Positions 10,874 to 19,735 of a DNA stretch of 64,000 nucleotides are shown piece by piece (within the stretch, counting starts at the first letter, position 1; the number at the start of each line of letters is the position of its first letter). Origin of the DNA: Nitzschia sp. pyKryTriq1 (Eukaryota; Bacillariophyta; Bacillariophyceae; Bacillariales; Bacillariaceae); the NCBI GenBank assembly GCA_956465555.1, contig OY101120.1, positions 1,420,001 to 1,484,000 on the forward strand. Reading direction: 5' to 3'. Below the pieces are notes generated by a model, which had not been told where the DNA came from, did no database searches, and saw only the letters and a program-made list of their open reading frames with translations. The position numbers and the translations under genes were made by a program.

Positions 10874-11226
10874 AGTTTGGCTCCACTTGATGACTAATGA
10901 ACAGGAAGTATGATAGTCCAAAATAATATGAAAATTGCTGTTGTTTGAAGGAGGCCGCCTTTTGTGTATCGCGCGCACTGTGCGCATCTTTTTGAATCAT
11001 CATCATTATTTTTTATCATCATCTTTTCTGCGTCACAGTCGCATGGCAAAACTTCTAGCATCTTATTCTAATAATCTTCGATCTTCGATCTCTTTTTGTT
11101 TTTTGTTGATGAAGAGTTCTCTGACACAGCAGTCAGTATCATTTTAACGAACCGAAGGTTGAGTTCTTGAGTCCCTTCTGAACACACCCAGCAGGGGGCA
11201 CATCACAAGACGTCTCCCCCACAGCA
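10874..11226. other. Spacer upstream of the coiled-coil/Nudix-like gene
   Basis: About 350 bp, T-rich in the middle, with two adjacent copies of TCTTCGATC near 11077-11092. No gene is supported; probably the promoter and 5' UTR of the downstream frame, whose ATG is at 11227. Confidence 0.5.
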
Positions 11227-13917
11227 ATGACGACGGCTCTCGATTCACACGAAAACTACGCCGCCAAACCAATTGAAGGAACTTTGGCGGGTTCGGAGTT
11301 TTCGTCTCCCCATGACAGCGATGGAACTGGTACTCGTAACACAACCGAACTGACCGTCGGTACCGACGTCACTCCCGCGAAGAAGAACCCCGCGGATTCT
11401 GCCGTGTTAGTAACACCCGAGGTCGCTAGAACCACGAAAACTGAAGAGGTGGACCCCGAAGCGTCGCATGGAAAGCTCGCGAGGGAAGCCCATGATGCCA
11501 AAGATAAAAAACCTCAAGAAGAGCCAGCGACATTGTCGGACATGCAACCCAACCCCGACGAGGTGAACTCATCCCCGCCCAAAAAAGAGAAGGACGACGG
11601 CATCGCTGATGAAGCCACTGTGATGCAGCTCCCCCCTAGCAATACAGAACACGACGAAGCTGCTCGATTGAACGATGAACGAGATAAACAGCAAAAGGGA
11701 GAGGAGGAAGCTAGAATGCACGCCGACCAGGAAGAGCAACGTCAGCGAAACGAGGGAATGGCCAGACAACAGGCAGAGGAAGAAGCCCGAATGAAGGCGG
11801 ACCAAGAAGCAGAACGCCTGGAAGCCGAAACAGAGACAAGGAAGATGGCGGAGGAGGAGGCCAGAATCAAGGCTGAACAAGAACCATCTCGCTTGGAATC
11901 GGAGGCTCGTGCACGTTCCATGGCGGAAGAGGAAGCTCGATTCAAAGCAGACCACCGCCAACAAGTAGAAAAAGGTCAGGATGTCGTCGACGAGGAATAT
12001 CAAACTCGCAGTACAGCTCAGGGACTGGAAATCGAGTCAGAAGCAATGTCAGATACCGGTGGAGATAAATTGAAGTCAGCCAAGTTGCAGGCCGTAGCGA
12101 ATCCAGTGCAATCGCCTAACAAACCAAATTTCCTGCCGCCTGTGGACGGAGCCATTGAAATTACCAGTGTCCGCCAAGCCAAGGATGTCACTGTGAACGA
12201 GTCACCGAAGGTTGAGCCGAAGGCAGAGGCACCGCATTGTAATATCCAAGAAAAGTATGACGAAGGGAACCATGCCGAGATAGAATCTTCCACATTTTGT
12301 GGTATCACCCTAGCCGATGTGTTTGGTACGGACGAGAAAGAACAGAACACGGAGGTCACTGCCCAGCCGCGGTCAAGTCCTGTCAGCTTTGCCTCTGCCT
12401 TTGGTGGCGACCCGGAACCAAATCAAAAGAGCAATGGGGACGCGAGCTTCGCGCAGGCCTTTGGTTCAATGGTCACCGCCCAAGACACACGCCAGTCGAC
12501 CAGCTTCTCCCCGAAATCAAGCATATCTAGTGGAAACCCTCCCTCCAATGAAGCGGAATCAAGTCCCGGTGATAATTCAAAAGGCGATACTTCTTTGACC
12601 GCTTTTGGTGCGGCAAAAAGCAAGCGGGTATCACCGTTGGTTTCTCAGTACATGGACAATATCACAAAGGAGCCGTTACCAGGAGATGCCGTCAAACTCG
12701 AATCATCTTCGAGGAGCATCCACTATTCACCAAATCCATCCCCCATCAGCACATCGTCGCCAAGAACCTTGGATATTGAAGTCAAGGATCTTCCAAAGAT
12801 CGGTGAAATTCGAGCCAAATTCGAAGATTCTTCAAAGAGTTCACTTTCCAATGAACTTCTGTTTGGTGAAGCCTTTCGGCAGAAACAACGCTTTTCGTTA
12901 CTCGCCGACAAAGAGCGAAAAAAGGAAGCAAGGATGAAAATGCACGGTGCTTCGTACGACGCACTTTTGCTAGCTCAAGGGAAACAAGCCACCGGAGAGG
13001 TGGATTCATCGAGTATCGAAAAGAGCTTCTCGTTTCAAATGTCTAATGAGGATGTGGCTCTACATGACGGCAGTTGCAAAGTTGATTATCAAAACGAGAA
13101 GTACCAGGGCATGGTTTTTGTGGTTCACCGTACTCGCGGGATGTTGCTCTTCAGTCACTACCATGACTCCTCCAAAGAGAAGCCAACGACTTCTGGTAGC
13201 ACACGCATTCCAGGTGGTAGCGTGTCAGAGGAAGAATTCCTAACAGCCGCCAAACAAACTGGCTACGCTAAGATGCAACTTCAGTTGGCCGCGAGAGAAG
13301 CAGCGGCAAGGCAACTTTTTGAAAGCACTGGAATCGACATGCGAAAACATCTGGATCGGCTGACCCCCGCTGTACTTCAGATGAACCCACCAGTGGATGC
13401 AAAAGGATCGCAGTACCTGAAGAATGAACACCAAGGCAATCTGTACTACTTCCTTCAGATTGATGATAACGACTTTATCAATGAAGAGACTGGATGCAGT
13501 TCTGAAGTGACTACACCAAGTGGGGAAATCGGGAGCCCCCTCAAGTTGAAATTAAATGAAGGATTTGCTGATTTTACTTTCGTAAAAGATCCTTTGGTGG
13601 CCGCTGGCGAGTTGAAGGAAAATGGCGATCCAAGCATCACGACAGCACTCAATATGGTGATGAACCAGTCATTGGGTCAGAGCGGGGACCCTGCCGGGGC
13701 CACTGCATATGAAAGGGAAGGTAATACGGCTGGACGAGTAGCACGAATGGAGGATGACGAGTGGATAGGGGGGATGACAACTGTTCGGGAAGGACAGGAT
13801 ATAAAGCAAGGGGAACCTACGATGGAACGCTCAGATGGCGAGGCAGACCTCAAGCAGAAGGCATCCACCGATTCGGCCCAGCAACAGGTAGTGACTTGCT
13901 GTTGCAGTTTCTGGTAA
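11227..13917 (+). CDS. Repeat-rich coiled-coil protein with degenerate C-terminal Nudix-like domain
   Basis: Uninterrupted 896-residue frame. Residues 1-150 are disordered and acidic. About 159-250 form a charged coiled coil built from imperfect repeats of the kind AEEEARxKAxQE. About 375-465 contain FxxAFG motifs repeated several times. About 610-770 look like a Nudix fold: strand GMVFVVHRT, then G664-x5-E670, and helix REAAARQLFESTGI (690-703). Compared with the Nudix box (G-x5-E-x7-REUxEExGU) there is a 17-residue insertion, and two metal-binding Glu are replaced (RQ at 695-696, ES at 699-700), so hydrolysis may be lost. The protein ends TCCCSFW, a Cys cluster that could be lipidated. The stop lies 65 bp from the convergent AAA ATPase gene. 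Confidence 0.6.
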   Translation: MTTALDSHENYAAKPIEGTLAGSEFSSPHDSDGTGTRNTTELTVGTDVTPAKKNPADSAVLVTPEVARTTKTEEVDPEASHGKLAREAHDAKDKKPQEEPATLSDMQPNPDEVNSSPPKKEKDDGIADEATVMQLPPSNTEHDEAARLNDERDKQQKGEEEARMHADQEEQRQRNEGMARQQAEEEARMKADQEAERLEAETETRKMAEEEARIKAEQEPSRLESEARARSMAEEEARFKADHRQQVEKGQDVVDEEYQTRSTAQGLEIESEAMSDTGGDKLKSAKLQAVANPVQSPNKPNFLPPVDGAIEITSVRQAKDVTVNESPKVEPKAEAPHCNIQEKYDEGNHAEIESSTFCGITLADVFGTDEKEQNTEVTAQPRSSPVSFASAFGGDPEPNQKSNGDASFAQAFGSMVTAQDTRQSTSFSPKSSISSGNPPSNEAESSPGDNSKGDTSLTAFGAAKSKRVSPLVSQYMDNITKEPLPGDAVKLESSSRSIHYSPNPSPISTSSPRTLDIEVKDLPKIGEIRAKFEDSSKSSLSNELLFGEAFRQKQRFSLLADKERKKEARMKMHGASYDALLLAQGKQATGEVDSSSIEKSFSFQMSNEDVALHDGSCKVDYQNEKYQGMVFVVHRTRGMLLFSHYHDSSKEKPTTSGSTRIPGGSVSEEEFLTAAKQTGYAKMQLQLAAREAAARQLFESTGIDMRKHLDRLTPAVLQMNPPVDAKGSQYLKNEHQGNLYYFLQIDDNDFINEETGCSSEVTTPSGEIGSPLKLKLNEGFADFTFVKDPLVAAGELKENGDPSITTALNMVMNQSLGQSGDPAGATAYEREGNTAGRVARMEDDEWIGGMTTVREGQDIKQGEPTMERSDGEADLKQKASTDSAQQQVVTCCCSFW

Positions 13918-13982
13918 TGATGAACTCAAAGTTCTACACGGTCTGCAAGAGGTCTGCAAAAACCTCTCTAGATTATAGCAAC

Positions 13983-15557
13983 TCAACAGATATATGAAGC
14001 GGCTTGTTCTTTCGTCCAGTCGTCGTATTGCTGAACTTGTTTCTTGCCGACAGACTTGCTGGCTTGAGTAGTGGCTTCATCAAAATCTTCTGCAGAAATA
14101 GGCCGAATTTCGCTAGCTGCAGCGCCCCGAACCGCTTCGATGCTTCCCAGTGATCGTATGGGACCAAATGAAGCTTCTGACGCAATCGAAGCAATGTCCG
14201 ATCCCGAAAATCCAGCAAGACGTTCGACAATCGCCTTGCAATCAGCGCTGGAGATATTGTGCTTTCCAGCCTTAATAAGCAGCTTTTTGAGCATCGCCTT
14301 GCGTGCTTTTGTGTCGGGCAAGGGGATATATATACGTATGGGAAAACGGCGCAGTACTGCTGTATCAATTTCCCAAGGCAAATTTGTGCACGCAATCAAC
14401 AAGAGATGCTTCCCACCCCCATTATTGTCTGTACTCCCTCCGTCCTGGACAATTCCATCGCACTGTGTCATGAATTCGGTTTTGAAACGACGGCTTGCCT
14501 CATGTTCGTCGGATTTCCGTCTAGAGAGCAGAGCATCCATCTCGTCCACAAAAATGATTGACGGGGCGGCAGCCCGAGCCACTTGAAAGAGGGTCCGTAG
14601 CAATTTTTCGCCTTCTCCATGCCACTTACTTGTAAGCGTGCTAGCTGTACAAATAAAAAGAAGACACTGGCTTTCCTTGGCTACTGCTCGAGCAAGTAAA
14701 GTCTTTCCAGTTCCAGGAGGTCCATACATCAAGATGTTCCTCGGCTTGCGGAGTCCTGTGAAGAGATCCGGTCGAATCATTGGAAGTATTGCATTTTCTT
14801 GCAAGCTCTGCTTGGCAGTCTCTAATCCCGCAATGTCATCCCAGGAAATGTCCCGTAGTTGTGACTGATCCACGTACAGCTCTGATTTGACGGTCTGAAC
14901 CAGCGGGTCCTGGCTGTTAAAAAATTTTGATGGTGAACTGCGCTGCGAGCTGCTGGACGGTGACAAGGAGTGCTGGGGAGTAGTTTGCCGTTTCGGCGAA
15001 GCGGTAGCTTGACCTGCAGTCTGACTGCTGTTATTGGACAATTGTATCTTTCGTACGGCGCCTGCTAGAGCTTCCGACAGTGCTTTCGAAGTACCATCAG
15101 AAGCGACGGACTGCGAAGAGGGACTCCTGCGCTTAGCCGGTTCAGGCAATTCCTTGGGAGCAGAAACACTTCGTTTTAGTTCCTCTGCGTCACCAAGGGC
15201 ACACTTCACCCGTTGACTGATCGTCTCTCGGCTGATGCCCGGAAGCACGGACCGGTCCGACTTGAGAAATTGGATTAAGAGTTCCATCGACATTTCGCTG
15301 ATTCTCAACGATTTCTCGAAGTCTCCTCGTTCTCTTAGATCGTCCGCTTGATCGAGGCCCCTGAGACCAAGAAGAATATCCTCTTCAGTCAACTGATCAG
15401 ACGATCGAGATTTGTTCATCAAAAGCTCAGCTCTTTCCATGTCAGCTTTGTGCCGCAGTATTGAATCGCCTTTGCCGTCGACGGTCCTTGCCACAGGATT
15501 GCTGAAAGGCAGAAATCTTCGCAGCCCCCAAACTTGGGAAGCTTCTCCCTCCGTCAT
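13983..15557 (-). CDS. Spastin/fidgetin-like AAA ATPase with MIT-like N-terminal helices
   Basis: Meiotic-clade AAA ATPase; relatives (spastin, katanin p60, fidgetin) sever microtubules and Vps4 remodels ESCRT-III. The frame is open to 15650, but the Met at 15557 (MTEGEASQVWG) is preferred because the extra 31 residues lie in spacer-like sequence. This gives 524 residues. A helical region at about 40-100 (LGLRGLDQADDLRERGDFEK) resembles a MIT domain, followed by a Ser-rich linker. The AAA core starts at WDDIAGLETAKQSL and has Walker A GPPGTGKT (about 275), pore loop SKWHGEGEKL, Walker B IIFVDEMDALL and Arg finger region VLRRFPIRIYIP. KWxGE and the conserved WDDIAGL suit the spastin/fidgetin group better than Cdc48. 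It is divergent from the MAP2K gene, sharing a 766-bp spacer. Confidence 0.85.
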   Translation of the reverse strand: MTEGEASQVWGLRRFLPFSNPVARTVDGKGDSILRHKADMERAELLMNKSRSSDQLTEEDILLGLRGLDQADDLRERGDFEKSLRISEMSMELLIQFLKSDRSVLPGISRETISQRVKCALGDAEELKRSVSAPKELPEPAKRRSPSSQSVASDGTSKALSEALAGAVRKIQLSNNSSQTAGQATASPKRQTTPQHSLSPSSSSQRSSPSKFFNSQDPLVQTVKSELYVDQSQLRDISWDDIAGLETAKQSLQENAILPMIRPDLFTGLRKPRNILMYGPPGTGKTLLARAVAKESQCLLFICTASTLTSKWHGEGEKLLRTLFQVARAAAPSIIFVDEMDALLSRRKSDEHEASRRFKTEFMTQCDGIVQDGGSTDNNGGGKHLLLIACTNLPWEIDTAVLRRFPIRIYIPLPDTKARKAMLKKLLIKAGKHNISSADCKAIVERLAGFSGSDIASIASEASFGPIRSLGSIEAVRGAAASEIRPISAEDFDEATTQASKSVGKKQVQQYDDWTKEQAASYIC

Positions 15558-16323
15558 TCTCTTTGTTTCTGGACAGAAGGTCGATTGTCTACTATCCACT
15601 TCTTGTACTGTACAATAGTAATAGCTGTCGATCGACAATCGACAATCCATGCTCGATGCTCGATTGGATTGTTCCCATCATTCTTTGTTGGCGTTTACAG
15701 ACTGTTTCGTACCGGTACAAGTACTTCGTACCGGTACCGGTACCTGGTACGGTACATCATCAGTCATCAGTTTTTACTCGTGTGTAAAAATAATGCTTCA
15801 ACGTACAACAGAGTACTGGTACTCATACGCGCGGTACAGCACGTACAGTACCGGTACTTACCGGTACTTATTATTCTACTACGGGACGACGACGACAACG
15901 ACGACTCTCTCGAATGAATATAACATCGACCAAGGTACGAGTACCAGAGGGTAGTATCGTACCTGGCTAGCTGGTACCGGTCGTACCCAGTCAGGGATCA
16001 GAATAAAAAATGATCCCTGCACCATGTACCCAGTACCAGGTACGTTCAGTACCGGTATCTGGTACAGTACACTTGTACCGTATGTCAGGTGTCAGGAGGG
16101 GGTGAGCTGGCGGGGGGGAGAGCGCCGGTCGACCTTCACACATACAAATTTATACCGTCCACGCGTGGCAGGCAGGCGTAAAACCGTCAAACCGATCGAA
16201 GCGATGCATGATCCGTCATCCGTCATCGCTCACAAAATTATTTTTGACTAAAACTTTTGGCAATTGTTGTTTTGTGTTAAAAATTTTTTCGTTCCCATCG
16301 TCGTTGCGATAAGAACAAAAGAG
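15558..16323. promoter_or_regulatory. Divergent promoter region full of GTAC palindromes
   Basis: Spacer between the starts of the AAA ATPase (-) and the MAP2K-like kinase (+), so it should contain both promoters. From about 15709 to 16080 it is packed with GTACCGGTAC, GTACTGGTAC, CAGTACCGG and GGTACCGGTC strings that can pair with each other. A CGACGACGACAACGACGAC stretch lies at about 15887-15905. No TATA box or initiator could be assigned with confidence. Confidence 0.5.
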
Positions 16324-17475
16324 ATGAGGAATAGAAAAGCTCTAGAAGGTCTCTCCTTAAATGTTGATGCCGAGCTGATCAACCTCGAGTACGAGGATAC
16401 CTCGAAAATCGGTTATTGCATGGGAGATAGTACCTATAGGCATGATGGATTCTCGATTGGGAAAGATTACCTCAGATTAGAGGGACGTACAGTGACCCGA
16501 GGAGAGCTTTTCCCATCTTCTTTATCACTACATAATCTTATTGGAGAAGGGGCATTTAGTAAAGTTTACAAAGGATCTTGGAAGAGACAATCTAAACAAA
16601 ATGGGGAGGGAGGGATAAAATCATTCGTGGCCGTTAAACAATTTTGTTTAATGGAATCATCCACGCAACGACGAGAAATGCTTCTGAAAGAGCTGCGTGC
16701 TTTATGCAGAATTGATTGTGAGTGCTTGGTGAAATTCGAGGGTGCGTTTTTATTCGATGACACGGTCACGATGGTTCTGGAATTCATGAATCGAGGCTCA
16801 CTCGAAGATATTTTGAAGAAGAACCTGAAAACGGGAGAATCTTTTGAGGAATCATCTACTGCAGCAATTGCTTTCCAGATGCTGTGGGGACTTTCATACC
16901 TTCATCATGAACATGTGATTCACCGAGATATTAAACCTGGAAACGTATTGATTCATGCCGACGGAAACGTGAAACTTTGCGACTTCGGTTTGGCAAGTCT
17001 GAGTGACAAGTCCCTCCAAACAACACTAGTCGGTACAACACGATATATGGCACCCGAACGCCTACGAAACAAGACATACGGGAGATCGAGTGATATTTGG
17101 AGTTTTGGCCTTGTCATATTGGAGTGCCTCACCGGAGATATTCCATGGAAAGAGTGCGACTCCATTGTGTCTTTGGTTATTTCTGTTGAGGAGACAACTT
17201 TTGAGGATTTTTTGCAAGACCATCTACTATCGTCACAATCGCTGGAGTTTCTTAGAATGACCTTACAGCACCTGCCAGGTACGTCCCAAATTCGTTTGCC
17301 GGCCCTCGATTCATTGAGAGAATGCACTCCGAGCCAACGCTCATTCTGTCTTGGTTTCTGCTTAGAAAAACGCATCCCGGCAGGCCTGTTGCTGAAGTCT
17401 CCCTGGCTGTTCTCTACCCATAGTATCCAGAATCTCTCAAAAGCAACAAACATGCTGAGCATTAAAAGAAGATAG
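16324..17475 (+). CDS. MAP2K (MEK)-like protein kinase
   Basis: Ser/Thr/Tyr kinase of the STE7 group. The ORF opens at 16264, but ATG 16324 (MRNRKALEGLSL) avoids a spacer-like extension. The glycine loop GEGAFSKVYKG is at about residue 76, catalytic Lys in FVAVKQF, HRDIKPGNVL near 200, DFG in KLCDFGLASL near 220, and activation segment LVGTTRYMAPERL; the last is typical of MEKs. The C-lobe is broken by 29 codons without kinase similarity at 17279..17365. These have a perfect donor (CCAG|GTACGT) and acceptor (CTTAG), and removing them restores LQHLPEKRIPAGLLLKSPW, the expected helix before the final 'hPW' motif. The spliced protein is 354 residues. Because the intron length is a multiple of three, automated models will miss it. 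Confidence 0.85.
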   Translation: MRNRKALEGLSLNVDAELINLEYEDTSKIGYCMGDSTYRHDGFSIGKDYLRLEGRTVTRGELFPSSLSLHNLIGEGAFSKVYKGSWKRQSKQNGEGGIKSFVAVKQFCLMESSTQRREMLLKELRALCRIDCECLVKFEGAFLFDDTVTMVLEFMNRGSLEDILKKNLKTGESFEESSTAAIAFQMLWGLSYLHHEHVIHRDIKPGNVLIHADGNVKLCDFGLASLSDKSLQTTLVGTTRYMAPERLRNKTYGRSSDIWSFGLVILECLTGDIPWKECDSIVSLVISVEETTFEDFLQDHLLSSQSLEFLRMTLQHLPGTSQIRLPALDSLRECTPSQRSFCLGFCLEKRIPAGLLLKSPWLFSTHSIQNLSKATNMLSIKRR

Positions 17476-17664
17476 TCAAATCCTTTTTACTAAAATGATA
17501 GGCTACCATTGATTGTCGATTGCTTTCCACAGAGCGACGATCCAATTTCCCTGGAGGATAAACGGCTATTTACCATTCCAGGACATGATTCCAATAGAAA
17601 AGCTCCACATCCTGTGACTCGTTGGCGTGGACTATTCACCACCGTTTGTATGTTTGCTTGATTC

Positions 17665-17976
17665 TCAGCAATCCAGGTACTTGGCGGCAATTAATAGCTC
17701 CAGGGCAACTTCAGGTTCGATCATGAAATCTGGTATACGCGCCGTTGAATTGCTGTACTGGGCTTTGTAATGAAGATACCTCACGACCCGTTCAAGTATG
17801 TAGCCCGAAATATCCGGGAAAGAAATAATGTTGTCCTGGGCTTCTCGGAATCGACCCTCCAACATTGTTCGAATCGTTGTGCTCGATGCCATAGCAATTG
17901 TCCTCTCCAAGAAAAACTCGTGGCCTTCTGCGCTTACAAGCTTGACGTACAATCTTTGTTCGCCTTTCTCTGACAT
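17665..17976 (-). CDS. ELOC: Elongin C (SKP1/BTB fold adaptor)
   Basis: Complete 103-residue protein, close to the 112 residues of human elongin C. It starts with the typical strand pair YVKLVSAEGHEFFLER, then ASSTTIRTMLEG, then NIISFPDISGYILERVVRYL and the terminal LELLIAAKYLDC, all in family order. Elongin C bridges BC-box proteins to elongin B and to cullin 2/5 ubiquitin ligases, and in elongin itself to the polymerase II elongation factor. No intron is needed. A candidate BC-box partner is encoded about 9 kb downstream (26136..27478). It converges with the MAP2K-like gene, 189 bp between stops. Confidence 0.93.
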   Translation of the reverse strand: MSEKGEQRLYVKLVSAEGHEFFLERTIAMASSTTIRTMLEGRFREAQDNIISFPDISGYILERVVRYLHYKAQYSNSTARIPDFMIEPEVALELLIAAKYLDC

Positions 17977-19735
17977 GGCTGATTTCTATCGTGAGAGTTC
18001 CTTGGCTTAGCGTTGAATGGCTATCACGGTCAATGTCGAGACAGTGAACCGTTGTTGGATGGATCAGATTGCCGCAATTAGGATAAGGGATGAGGCACGA
18101 GGGACGCGGAGCCGCATCATCTGTTTTTCTGCTTTCTTTCTGGCCTGGCTGGCTGCGGGCGGCGGCGGGGCGAGCCTCATGGGTAAGATGGAGGGTGTTC
18201 GAATATCTACATCGAACGTCCACGGAACGACGGACGGACGCGACCAGCGTTCGCAATTACGCACGATCACGCACGACGCACGTTTCGATCACGACTCAGA
18301 GATTCATTCTAAGACTCTCGGAGACAATCTATGATCCTCCAAGAAACTGTAAGAAGCCTACAGACTTCTATCGAAATACATGTCAACGCATCAAGAAAAT
18401 AGAAATGAACCAAAGTTCATTTCATCAGAAGAGCATTCAGCTCATTAATTTATGTTAGCGCACTTCGTTAACCCACAGTCAAATTAGTCCTTTAGCCCGA
18501 ATCCCTGAGCCGCTACGCCCGTCCTTCCGTCAGTCGCTTGAGTGACTGACTGATGGAGTGGAATGAAGTTTTCGGCGGCACCGCACCGCATTGATCAAGA
18601 TCAGCATCATTGTTTTTGCAATTGCGGAATCGTTAGGACTTCGTAGTTTTTTCAAAAACAATATTAAACAAACATCCACACATCCACACTTCACACTCTA
18701 TCATACAAACACTCGTTATGAAACGACAAAAGATAGTAATACGACGATCTATCCTTATCCATCACACAATATTCCCGACGTCAAAACACCGTCAACAACA
18801 AAAACACACTTACACCGATCACAAAAACGATCACAAAAGACAAACAATACAAGCTTACTGCTCCAATCAAACCATACGATTGAAAACACAACACTTCAAA
18901 GGCCGTCCATACACTGGCAAATCCCTCAACAACAAAAACAAAAAAAGATGCCAACGCAGCATCAGCAGCACGGCAAACAAAACATACCACACATTCACAC
19001 CACAATCTCCTACTCGTAAAAACCTAAAAACGAAATATTGACATTCGATACAAAAATGACTCAAGGAAACTTCTTCACCTAAACCAACATCATCGTTTAT
19101 CGACAAAAACGGTACACATTTATCCTAACTGATAACTCCGCGTTTCCCTGGCTGGCTGTATCGTGTCTCCCCCATGTATTTTCTCGACTCTGGCAATGTT
19201 GAGTATACATCAGATATGAGCAACCCTGCCAATGATTTCAAACTCCATCTTGCCCGCCAAACAATGCCTCCAGATTTGTCGATCCGCAATTCACACGTCA
19301 GCTTCCGCTCACAAAAAGGCCTTCCTTAGGCCGTAATGTACAGTAGGCTTTAGGATTAGGCTTCCACATCATTTTAAATCTTTTCTTCTTTCCGTCAGTA
19401 TGCCTACTCCACGGTTTTTCGCACAGCACACAATCCCCCTCTCTACAGTAGGAGTACAAATGTTTTCCTTCCTACAGTACAAGTAGACTTTTAGTACTGG
19501 TACTGTACCTGGTATCATACACCTACACAACACTCCGCAATTTCTCAACCTGGCTCATTACCACTTGCAACACACTGTTCCGCCTCCAGGCGATAGCACA
19601 ATCTACCGTATGCAGTTTCCCTGTTGTACTGGCTACCAGTACTCTGTTAGTACAGCGACCATATCCTACCGGTAGTAGTGACGAGTGAACTCCAAGAGAC
19701 GACGACTCCTGCTCATTTTAAAATGATCATGCTGT
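17977..19735. other. 1.76 kb spacer with a G-poor, A/C-rich segment
   Basis: No family-like protein is encoded. From about 18645 to 19125 the + strand is strikingly poor in G (long runs of A, C and T such as ACAAACATCCACACATCC), which leaves long but low-complexity frames rich in Thr, His, Asn and Gln that are not credible genes. Around 19330-19690 there are GTAC/TAGTAC strings. The part next to 17976 should hold the elongin C promoter. Confidence 0.5.

Noticed and set aside
14071-14586. 171-codon plus-strand frame
   Set aside because: Antisense of the AAA ATPase core.
15558-15650. 31-codon N-terminal extension of the AAA ATPase
   Set aside because: Runs into GTAC-type spacer sequence; the Met at 15557 is a more natural start.
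18591-19041. 142- and 107-codon plus-strand frames rich in Thr, His, Asn
   Set aside because: Long only because the segment almost lacks G; low complexity and no family-like text.
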